From assembly GCA_949987565.1 (NCBI GenBank), contig OX465110.1:19424249-19488248 (forward strand): a DNA stretch of 64,000 bases. Direction: 5' to 3'. The notes below the pieces were generated by a model, which was given only the letters and a program-made list of their open reading frames with translations, was not told the origin of the DNA and did not search any database. Made by a program: the position numbers and the translations under genes. Source of the stretch: Luidia sarsii (taxonomy: Eukaryota > Echinodermata > Asteroidea > Paxillosida > Luidiidae). Shown here in pieces: positions 24,601 through 36,600 of this stretch. How positions within the stretch are numbered: the first letter of the stretch is position 1; every line of letters begins with the position of its first letter.

Positions 24601-27600
24601 AGTTGAGTAGTTGTCGTTCTTAATTTTCTTATTTATTAATCTCATCCAACAGTTACAGGGAGATATATATATAGATAAATAAAACACCAATTTGATAAAT
24701 CAATTTACAATGAAATAGTTCAATAAATAATGGATATCATTCATAGAACCATCATACATTATACCAAAAGAAGAGAAGTACAATCTTACAAACAAAGGCC
24801 ATACAAACAACAAACAAACAGACAGACAAACAAACAGAAAACAAGCAAACAAGTACAACTATGCAAGAAGCAGAGATTCAAACCACAATCAATCACAACA
24901 ATTCAGCACATAGTCAAAGACTGAAACACAAACAGCACATTAAATTGTATAGGTTGAAAGAGCTGCATGGACCTGGCGGCGAAAAGAATGCAAGGAAGGA
25001 GCACCGAACACATTACACATCCCATGCAGCCTGTTGTAAGTGGACGAAATCCTGGAGATGAAGCCACGCTTTGTCACTTCAACTCGGCTGCGTGGGATGT
25101 GGAAGATCTGCTCCTGTGCATGCCTTGTCCGCCGCACAGGTACATGCAGACAAAAAGGGTTGGAGTCGGTTACAGTGTAAATACTATGAAAAAACCTGTA
25201 CAAGAATAAACAGTCATTTACACTTCTTCTATGCTCCAGTGTGGGAAGCCTATACAAATCACATATTATAAAATTGTCTAGGTCGTAGTTGTCGTTCGCA
25301 TTGTCACTAAGGATTTTATACATGAAACTAAGAAAGCGTTTTTGTACTCGCTCTAACCTGCCTGCTTGATAAGGTAAAATAGAGTTGAAAACTACAGTGC
25401 AATATTCAAGATTGGGTCTAATAAGAGAACAATACATGGTACGTAGAACATCTTCATTTTTGAGGGATCGAAAGTTACGCCAGACTAAACTACACATACG
25501 GTTTGCTTTCTTAATAATCAAATTTACATGTGGCACAAAGGTGAGTTTACAATCAATAAATATACCAAGGTCTTTTTGCACATGAACTCGTTTGAGGATG
25601 GCATTATCAACAGTGTAATCAAAGGCAATGGGTTTCTTTTTAAGTGAAATGGATAAGACACTGCATTTGTTAATATTAAGGGAGAGCCTCCAAGATGAAG
25701 TCCAAGACATGAGTCTATCCAGGTCCATCTGTAACATGGAAGCATCGGCAAGAGACCTAACATTGTTGAATATCTTGAGATCATCGGCAAACATGAGACA
25801 TTTATTACTAAGGTATTTTGGGATATCGTTGACAAATAAAGAAAAAAGCAAAGGACCTAATACTGAGCCCTGGGGGACTCCGAGGGAACTGGATTCCAAT
25901 CCGAACAGTGACCATCAAGAACAACTCTCTGCAATCTAAAGGTTGAATAATTATTTAGTAAGCGCAGGACACATGGATGTATGTTGTAAGAGGACAGTTT
26001 ATACATTAACAAATTATGGTTAACACGGTCAAATGCCTTAGAAAGGTCAGTGTATATCACGTCCAACTGCTCACGATGATCAACAGCACGGTAAGCCTCC
26101 TGCATCATTGAGGTAAGATTAGTGCTACAATCTCTGCCAGAGACAAAACCGTGCTGCTGATCAGAGAGAGCTGGTTGGACATGACTAACTATCTGTTCAC
26201 ATAGAATCCTTTCAAAAACCTTTGAAACTTATGGGAGTAAAGAGATGGGTCTATTTCATTTCATCCCCAATTGATATTTCGTTCCCTTGAAGAAAAAAAT
26301 ATATTATTTGGGGTCTTCCACATGCAATTGATCTCTTCATGAACATCAGCTGATTATCTGGATAAAACTACACCAAAATGTTTACACTTTTTTATTGATA
26401 GGGTAAAATTATAAGAATCAAATTCAATAAGTGGGCAGTATAACTTGCCTTGCAATGTGCTTTGTAAGCTGTTGATCCACAACCCTCTTGGTAAGAGGTT
26501 AGAGGAGTTTCTTTTTATCATTTTGAGGGATCGACATATTATTTTGATGGAATGAAATAAAATGCTTTTAGTTTTAACCGTGTCTCCTTAGGAGCTCTGT
26601 AGATTTCGAGGTGTGATGTTGTGACTTGTAAGCCTTCTGCAAATAATTTCTGTCAGGAGTCGCAGATAAACTACGAAATTGAAAGAGTTTATGCCTGGGA
26701 GGCCCCCCCAAAAAAAATCCCCAGTCACTTTCCTTCCCTACGTTTGCCTGAAGTTAAGTTTAACTCTTTCCGTACGGCGCGCCGATACATCGGCTCGGTA
26801 AACCACTCTCTGTTGACGGAAAGCCAATACATCGGCTCGCGTGTCCCATTGTTTCTAATATATTACCAAATTTATTCCGTACAGACATGCACATTAATTC
26901 CGTAGTGAACGAGTTAATCAAATACATTTGTGTACACCTGGTGTCTCTTCAATTACCGTTGACTCGTCAATTTTTTGTTGTATCATTCTCCTGGCCAGTA
27001 TCCATCTTAGTGACAGCGGTTCATTCACCGGTTCATTTTCTGGCGCTACACTCGGAGTCACAATGCGATTCGGTAAGTACATCATCAGATGAGAAGGTTC
27101 ACAATAGGATATCTATGCTGCAGCACCATACCCACCACTATGCAGATTGGTAGATATGCAGAGGGTCTTTTATCCATTGTCCCTCCTGTGCGCGCCTTCG
27201 CTCACAGCACACGCTTTGCTACAGCTTCGCACCCCTTTACTGTTTCTGTCCGGAAGTGCAGCACTGTGAAATGTTCCAATAGCTTCTTCCCCCATACTGC
27301 TACGCTTTAAAACTTTCTACCTACATCCTGTTTTCATACAAACTGAATCTGTTCGAGAGGAACGTGAATAGATACCTTCGTTCCCTTTGACTCTTTATCT
27401 GTCTATTCCTCTTCTATTTTTACTGTAGCTATCACCTCGAGTGGCTTTATAAGGCCTTGTGTTTGGCGATCTTTCATACCAAAAAAATCCCACACAGGCT
27501 CGACCAGCTCGATGGTCCAGTGGTAATAAGTCTGCACTAGAAAGCAGGAGCTTGTATGTTTCAGCAGGCAATCGGGCAAAGCACTGACCATACTGTGTAC

Positions 27601-30600
27601 AATCACCCATACAGGGCAGTTTTAAAAATTACTATTTAGGAAAGGAAAGAAATAATGAAATTATGATTTCAGGAATCGACAAGACTGGACGACCTACCGT
27701 GAATTCTGCCAGTGGAGATTGCTCGTTTGACGCAGGAAATGTAAACATTAAACTACATGGCGGGGCAAGGTAAAAAAGAGTTCCTGAAATTTACACTGAA
27801 ATAACAAGTTATTTTGTAGTCACTCAAATAAAGGGAAAAACCTAACTGGGAACATTTAAACACAATTTTGAAAAATGGCAAGGAAAGATTTAACTGGACC
27901 CAAGAAAAGATTTAACTGGACCCAAGAAAAGATTTAACTGTGGCATACCAGCACTCTTCCATCTGAGCTATCCAGCCCTTAGATGGTGGCCTTCCCATGT
28001 AGTAAACTAGTCTTTGTCAGTGTGCTGTAGCCTGGTTTACAACTATCGGTTGTTTGCATCTGAATGAAAGCTGGGGTGTGATCCCTGGAGATATGCAGCT
28101 GTTATTGGTTGAATTTCTTCTGACTGGTGCCTCCACCCCGGCAAAGACTAGTTGACTATTAGGGAAGGCCACCATCTAAGGGCTGGATAGCTCAGAAGGT
28201 AGAAGTGCTGGCATGTTAAACCAGAGGTCTCGGGTTCAAGTCCCGGTCCAGTCAAATTTTCTTAGCCATTATTTGTTCAGAATTGTTCAAATGTTCCCAG
28301 TAAGATTTTCCTTTGATTTGTTTGATTAATGATACAATATTCATTTGTTGAGAAACAAAAAATGTTGTTTTCTCCAATTTGAAATGAAAATGCATCTATG
28401 GACCCATGAAAAAAACTCTAGCCAGGCTTACAGCAAATGCTGTTTGCATCTGAATGAAAACGAGGCTGTGATCCCTGGTGATACCAATGAGTTAATGGTT
28501 AAGTGCTTTTGACTCGCGCCCCCACCCTGGCAAAGATAGGGGACTATTTGGGAATGTCTTAGAACCAGTCAATTTTGCTTTCCTTTGTCACTTTTTAAAA
28601 TAACGCCAGACTAAAACTCACAAACTCAGCTGACCATCCAGGAAAGAAAACCAATCTGATAGTGACTGCGCAACTCAAATTCTGGTAGTAAACAACCAAA
28701 TCTTCAGAAACCAAAATGCATCTTGAATGTGAACAACTATAAGTCGGTCTTGAAGTAATGTAATGAGTTCACTTTCTAGGCCAATTATGTACTCTGCAAT
28801 AGTTGGCCAGTAATGTAGGAATGCGCCGTTTAATGATTGTGTACTTTATCCTGACTTTCCTGAATACACAGCTGGCTGTATAACTTGTTCAACGGGTATA
28901 TCAACCGGGAAGTCAAATCCCTTTTAAGCAGCAAGGTGAGACAGAATCTATGGGAAACAAATGTATGACCTCCATTGAAGTAACTCACTGGCATTCCATA
29001 GGCATGATCTTAGGAGGGGTTCAAATAGGAACTGTACCGGACAGATACAATGTATGGCATGGCAAGGCAAGAGTCAGTTTAAACTCAGCCTGCATGAAAC
29101 ATTTCTGACTAGAATGATGACAAATGTACTTGACAAATTTGAACTTGAACGTCACACGTTTTTCTCTCTGTACTACGGAGTAAATGGACAGCATACATGC
29201 AGACTTGTTTGACTTGTGACTTGGGCTGATTGAGTCTAATTGTCCATGATTTTGACTGGATGTCTCGGACTTGGGCTCGTACTTTATTGACTCTGAACTT
29301 GGACTCGACTAGTCTGGCATGACTAGTAGAATAATCGTTTCTCTTTGACCCTTGTGCGGCTTTCACAAACTATACTTGAGTATTGGGGTAATAATGAAAT
29401 GGCGTTCTCTCTAGGATTGAATTTTGGACAAGCTGTGAACACGGTGAAGCAGTGCAAGCCTATGTCATGAATGCAATACTGCTTTCTATCCATCCGTCAA
29501 GCTGTCCGCAATCAGATGTTCAATGTGGGTTTTTTATTCAGATGAAAATTTCATCGTTGTTTTTTTCAGCGCTTCCTTTTTGTCTCTACAACCTCAAATA
29601 AGAGTTTATACTCCTAAAATTGATTAGTTTAATCACGAAAGATAATATGAAAATGTTAACAGTTTTCAGATATTGTACATGTATTCCAGACTGTACGTAT
29701 GTGTGTATTGTGTAAAAAGTCTACATTCAAATCATGCATGGCAGACTTGTGTACAGTTTGATGATAACTTGGCACCCATTCTCATGAAGTACAGTTTGGA
29801 AACTACTCCACAACCATTTCTCCCTAAACACGTTCATTTACCCCGGAGTGGATTGGAGTTGGATGGGTGGGGGTACAGTGTACATGTATGTTTGAGATGA
29901 TACAGTATTAGGGTGATGGAATAGTGGGTTGTTGTTGGGTAGGGGTGGGTGGGGGTACAGTGTACATGTATGTTTGAGATGATACAGTATTAGGGTGATG
30001 GAATAGTGGGTTGTTGTTGGGTAGGGGTGGGTGGGGGTACACATGTATGTATGTTTGAGATGATACAGTATTATGGGGTATATGGGGGTCGGACTCAACC
30101 TGGGGTTTAGACTCAACCTGGGGGTCGGACTCAACCTGTGGTCGGACTCAATCTGGGGTCGGACTCAATCTGGGGTCGGACTCAATCTGGGGTCGGACTC
30201 AATCTGGGGTCGGACTCAATCTGGGGTCGGACTCAATCTGGGGTCGGACTCAATCTGGGGTCGGACTCAATCTGGGGTCGGACTCAATCTGGGGTCGGAC
30301 TCAACCTGGGGATCGGACTCGAGAGATATGACTCAGACTCCTTGTGTCTCAAATACCGATCTGCGTGCATGTATTGTGTTTATCAACTACTAACATTTCC
30401 TGCGATGTTTCACCATTTCTCCTGCTACAGACATGCTCTCTAATCACCGATGAGGTCAACAATGATTTACAGAATCGACTGAACTCACTGAAAAGTAAGT
30501 GATCTTCCTGACATTAAAAAAAAAACTTGCGTGACCGTTGGAAGTTTATTTTTGAAGTGTTAGGGAATATGTGAATTATATCTGTGAGAAAATTAATTCA

Positions 30601-33600
30601 TACACCTTTATTACTGCTTCCCTTTCCCTTTGACCTCACCGAGTTCTGTCAACCAGCTTTAACCTGCCAATATTCAGTCGTCCTAATCTTATTCCTCCCT
30701 CCATGTCTGGTTTTTCCTTGTCCTTTTGCCTTTGAGAGAGGTCCTGCTAGGATCGAAACATCAGGAACTCAACATTTTCGAGGTCAAAGAAATCCATGAA
30801 AATTTACCCCAAACTTTTGCCACAGTCTCTAAAATGTATCCTGAAACTAAATTAACTGTTGGCCCAAAGCAATAATTACTGTAAATGTTGTAATAATTCC
30901 TTTATCCCATTACCCATTTTTGTTCTCAAAATCTGTAGTGGTCCACTGGCCCTCTGGTTTGGATACACACCTTGACCCTTTTGAGTTTTGTGCGATATGT
31001 TGTCATAGATATAACATGATGTTTGCGTAGAGGAGAACATAGTTCAAAGAATCTTAGTCACTGGTTGGAATCCCGCCCGAGCTGCCTGAAATGTTTTCAT
31101 CAGGCATCGGGCAAAGCACTGGGCACTCACTCAGTGCTTATCGCTTCGAGCAGGGCAAACCCTTATTCAATTGCGATATTTATTTTGTTTATCTAGCCGA
31201 GGCACCCATCAACGATAAAGCCGTCATAGATTATTCGTTTCTTGTGCCACCGCAGTTTTACGGTCATGTGGACACCTTCCATAAGGTACAGTACATTTAA
31301 AACAGCTAATGTCCTTTTGGGAGTCACTGTGGTAGTTGAATGGTTAGAGGGTTCGTCTGCAGTGCAGACGGTTGCTGGTTCGAATCCCACTCAAGGACCA
31401 GAAGCTGGGAAAACCCTCTCTGTCCACCCAGCAGTGAATGGGTACCTGGCTCTCTTTAGAGCTGGGGAATGGGTACCTGGCTCTCTTTAGAGCTGGGGGA
31501 ATGGGTAGCTGGCTCTCTTTAGAGCTGGGGGAATGGGTACCTGGCTCTCTTTAGAGCTGGGGGAATGGGTAGCTGGCTCTCTTTAGAGCTGGGGCAATGG
31601 GTAGCTGGCTCTCTTTAGAGCTGGGGGAATGGGTACCTGGCTCTCTTTAGAGCTGGGGGAATGGGTACCTGGCTCTCTTTAAAGCTGGGGGAATGGGTAC
31701 CTGGCTCTCTTTAGAGAGCAGTAAACCATTGAACTGTACCAAGGGCTTTCTGGAAAGGTTGCAGCCGGTTGTAGCCAACAACATTTACTGCAAACTGTAT
31801 ACAACAAAGCTACGATCAGTTTGAAAACTGATCATGCATGTGTCAACCTAGCTGCCTACCGGGGCCCAATTTCATAGAGCCGCTAAAGCGTGAAAATCTG
31901 CTAAGCAGGAAAAGTCTTCCTCGTGTAAGCAGGATTACAAGCTGCCCTGCAATGTGATGTCCATTGCTTTTAACTTGTATTCCACTTTTCTTTACTTAGC
32001 GTGAAACGAAAGTAAAGTTTGGGTTGGCAAGGGGATCCTGTGGCTCATGAGTTTTTGCGCTGAAGCACATTTTGACGCTTAAGCGGCTCTATGAAATTGG
32101 CCCTTGACCTTAGCCTGACTCCATCTGTCATTTCCTTTGGTTCGTCAACCTCCACCATTCGTCCTCGTGCTAGGGTGAGGTGTTTGCCAGCAGAGGAGCA
32201 CACGTTGAGGCGCCGTTCACCGTTCCAGTCATCCCAGCAGACCCTGACGTGTCTCGGCACATCTTCCTGTGGCTGACTGACTACTTGTTCCTGACAGCCG
32301 GCTATGTGTACTACCAGGCAGGGGTGATGGCTGTAAACGTCACCAAAGACATGGTGAGCTCCATTGGAAATCATTGGGAGTTATAGCAGCGATTAGGATT
32401 AAAATGTTTATGTACTTTGGTTATAATTTCTGTGTACTTCAATTATAATTTCTGTGTACTTCAATTATAATTTCTGTGTACTTCAATTATAATTTCTGTG
32501 TACTTCAATTATAATTTCTGTGTACTTCAATTAGAATTTCTGTCTACTTCAATTAGAATTTCTGTCTACTTCACTTAGAATTTCTGTCTACTTCAATTGG
32601 AATTTCTGTCTACTTCAATTAGAATTTTTATCTTCTTTGATTAGAAGTTCTATCTACTAAGTCTTCATTCATTTTAGATCATTTAAGCCAGATACTAGTT
32701 TGCAATAATTTTTATTGTATACTTTCTTTTTTTTCAATTTGCTAGATTCCCCCTGGTCAGTCATGCACCTTGGACACGTCATCATGGTGTGTAGAAGCAT
32801 CAGTGCCTGAAGTGAGTCATTGCTCTTTCGTCTTTAGACAAACTGTGTCCTTTGCATTTTGAATCGCCACCACATTGATTGGATTTTTCCAACCGTTTCT
32901 CCGCTTACTTCCTGTGAACAATCAAGCTGAGCCAAAAGTATCCCAAAATGCCTCTGGAGGCCGACATCAGAGCAACAGCGCCCCCATCGGTGGACATCAG
33001 TAGCAACCATCTCAACGCTTCGATCAAGTTAGACATAGCTTTCTTCGTCATTTTACCCAACAAGTCAAAAGTGTATGTCTTCACACTGAGTGTGGTGAGT
33101 GATTCCAACCTTCAAGGGTTTTCATTTTCGTTCTTCTTTTTCTTCAAACAAATCAATGAAAAACTGACTGGGAACTTTTGAACAAATTGAAAAAAATGGC
33201 AAAGAAAACTTTGATTGGAACGGGTTTTGAACCCGAGACCTCTGGTTTTAGTAAAAAAAAAAGGTCCCACAATAGCGGTATTCTGGCAATTCATGTGGCA
33301 ACTTGTGTCAGAACAAGTCTTTGTCGTGCTTCATATTCCTTTGTTCTAGGCTGAAAAGAGTCTGTTTTTAAAACTCTGTCAATATTGATGCCCGGATTTG
33401 GAAGGCCTGGCACATAGTACCACCATGGTAGCTCCAAATATGGAGGTCCCAGCTTGAAGTGGTCAATATCTACCCAGTACGGTCATAAGTCATACTAGTT
33501 TGTGTTTTGATGGCTTGAATATCGTGTGGTTTTAATTACACAGACAGTACACGGATCAACATTGCTCTCAGTCAGCGACAACAGACTGAAGTGGACCTCC

Positions 33601-36600
33601 AACTTGGTGAAGTAAGTCCTAGTATTGGATGAATGAGCAAGTCTGTTCCTAACACAGGGATAAGAAGTGCCAGAGGAATCACAGATATAACTAAGCTGTA
33701 GATGGACAACAGAGGGCGCCAGAACGTCAGTTCATGGAAGCAGGCATTTCAGAAAAAACCCCAGGGCATCATAAACCATGAATAAAGTTGAAGGCGCATC
33801 AGGTCGCACGTATACAAACACAATTGTCATGTCTACCATGGCACTACAGTATTCTGACGTCATTTCTAATCAATATACAGTACCTGCTGTCCATCTATAG
33901 GTTATATAATGCCTGTGAGATGACTACATAACACAAAATTTAGACACAATCAATGGTCATATGTGTATGGGTTGCTAATGTATTAAATATTATATTATAT
34001 AAATATTCTATTCTTGAAACCAGTGTGTTCCAGTCAAAGTTTTCTTTGCAAATCTTCATGTGAGGAACTAATAGAACTACATATATATAATATGATGTTT
34101 GTGTCGAGGAGAATGTACATTATGTATTTCAACTCCACGTACCGGTAATAAGCACTGAGTGCTCAGTGCCTATTGAATAATAGAACTAACCCTCAAAGTG
34201 TGGAGGACCTGATATTTCTCAGAAGCAGAAATCTGCCTTTAAGAAAGATCCTGGTAAGATCAAACCAACATTCGCTCTACATTTTTAGTCGTTGCAAATA
34301 ATCCAATTTTGACTTTATTTTCTAGAACTGACGTACAGTTGAAGCGGTCTGTGATTGGGAAGTTCGATGTAAGACTTTTCTTCTTTTAAATCGCAAAAGC
34401 GTTTTTGCATGCAATAGATCATTTGCTCCGGCAGCCATCTTTGGGGCCTTCTAGTGTTATTAAAATTCAGTGACAATGCAGGTACAAAGAGTGCACTCTT
34501 GCCTATCCAAGAGGAACAAAGACTAGGCCCCAAAGATGGCCGCCGGTGCAACCGATCTATACACAAGAATCTCCAACAATGAATGAGTTTCAGAACTGGG
34601 TGTGTCATTGTACATTGATGCATGACAATAAATAAATCCAAGATGCCCGCTTGGTGCTATTCGTCCTTGGATATAATACCCACTACTCACTGGTTGTGGG
34701 TGTGTGACTGACAACACCATTATCATTTTCGTATGTAGACCGCATCGCAGAATATAAGAACAGCCAGTTGGTGAGGTACATGTAAGTCACCAGATCAGGA
34801 TGATCAAGTTCAGTGAGTGGACATGGTGGACATGCCACATCACAGTCATTGATGACATGACCGAGACTTGGACAGAGAACCAAGTCAGCGATACCCCCCC
34901 ACTTGTTCAAGCTCGCTCAGGGATGTTGGACTTCCGGAAATGTCCAGATTTCCAGAAATTGCGTGATTTTATTTTAATTGTAATTTTTATTAATTTTTAT
35001 TAATTTTTTTATTTGATGTCAAACGGGTATCTCAGACTGCTAATTTTTATCTGTTGAAACCCTAAAAACTTAAGGGTATCTGCACCCCTACCGTGAATCT
35101 CTCAGTCATGTAAGCACCCACTCGCAGTCACATCTCTCAGTCATGTAAGCACCCACTCGCAGTTGCACAATTTATTGGCCTTCAGTGCTTTTCAGGAAAT
35201 GACTTTGTCGGTCATTTACATTCCTGCTCACTGTAAATAGTCCGGCACCAGACCGTGGTCAATTCAGCTGGGATGGGGTGGGGACTATAATGCAGCTTTT
35301 TTAATTTAAAACAAATAAATAACAATCTTAAAATTTAGTGGGCCTGACGTTTCGATCCTAGCAGGACCTATCTCAAAGAGATAGGTCCTGCTAGGAGATA
35401 GGTCCTGCTAGGAGATAGGTCCTGCTAGGATCGAAACGTCAGGCCCACTAAATTTTAAGATTTACATTTTGGTAATTTTAGTCAGTAAGCAGTTTGCAAC
35501 ATTTTTGTATATCACAAATAAATAACTTTTGAACAATTTTGAAAAAAATGTATTTCTGTTTCTTTTCCTTTTCCCGATTTGCCACTTGGACACCATTACA
35601 ATATTATATGCAATAATGATGATGATAGCATTGTAGGTTTCATTCCTTGTCTGCCATCAGGTGAATCTTGTGACTGAAGGAATAGAAGTGGGCTGCAAGT
35701 TCTTGCTTCTTCCGTGGCTTAATGGTGAGTCTCTCAGTCTCATGCTCTTGATATCTTTGAGCTGTAACTGCGATAGGATCTACCGTCATTTTTGGAACAT
35801 AACCCGCGGATTTATACGTTGATTTTGCCCCTAAAATATCTTGCTGCAGCTTATACTCTGAGCCTTGAAGAATAAAATTGACATCAAACATATAAATGGG
35901 ACAGTGCTTTTCGACCAGAAAAGAGAAATATCAATTATTACCTGGCGCATTTACGTACTGTAATGCTGCAATAGGCATGACGTCATGGCTTCACTGATGG
36001 CTTGGTGTTTGGCAAGAGCTCACCACGTGCGTTGAAGTTGCTCAGTCACTGTCTCCATTGCGACCTTGGTGTACGATAATCATCATGATACAATGTTTAA
36101 AAGCCAGTGTCGTCGGTTCATTTTTACCAATGACCCGACGATCTCATGATCTCACAGGATAACAATGAAGACGACATCGTTGAAGAAATGTTGAAATGGT
36201 GCGCACGGCTTATATTCTGTGCAACTTATACATTAAAGGATTTACCTACAGCTGTACAAAGTGATTTTTGAACTGAATAAGGAGTTGGTTAACCACTGGG
36301 AATGAATCAAATCTGAATGTGCTTCACCGTTTTTGCGTTTTCTCAGGTGAAGGGAAAAAGGGTCTGCCCTTGCCGACCAGTGACAACCTGAAACTACAGA
36401 AGCTGGTTATAAAGCAGGGGAAGGTATGACATAGCAACTCAGCAACTTAAAGCTCCTACACACAATGTGCACAAATCCAAATTTCGACCTGACAAATTTG
36501 GTTAAAGTAGACATGACATGCTGTGAACTTTTAGTGCTTGGAATGCTGCCATTGTCATGAAAAGTGGAATTTTGTTTGAATTTCCAACCGTCTTTTTAAA

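Noticed and set aside
26592..26627. Candidate BPI exon reading SSVDFEV after a good acceptor (CTCCTTAG)
   Set aside because: It has an in-frame TGA and the wrong phase for the next exon; 27011-27072 fits both neighbours exactly.
30073..30443. Frame of NLGSDSIWGRTQSGV repeats
   Set aside because: Encoded by the 17-bp intronic minisatellite; it is not spliced to the BPI exons.
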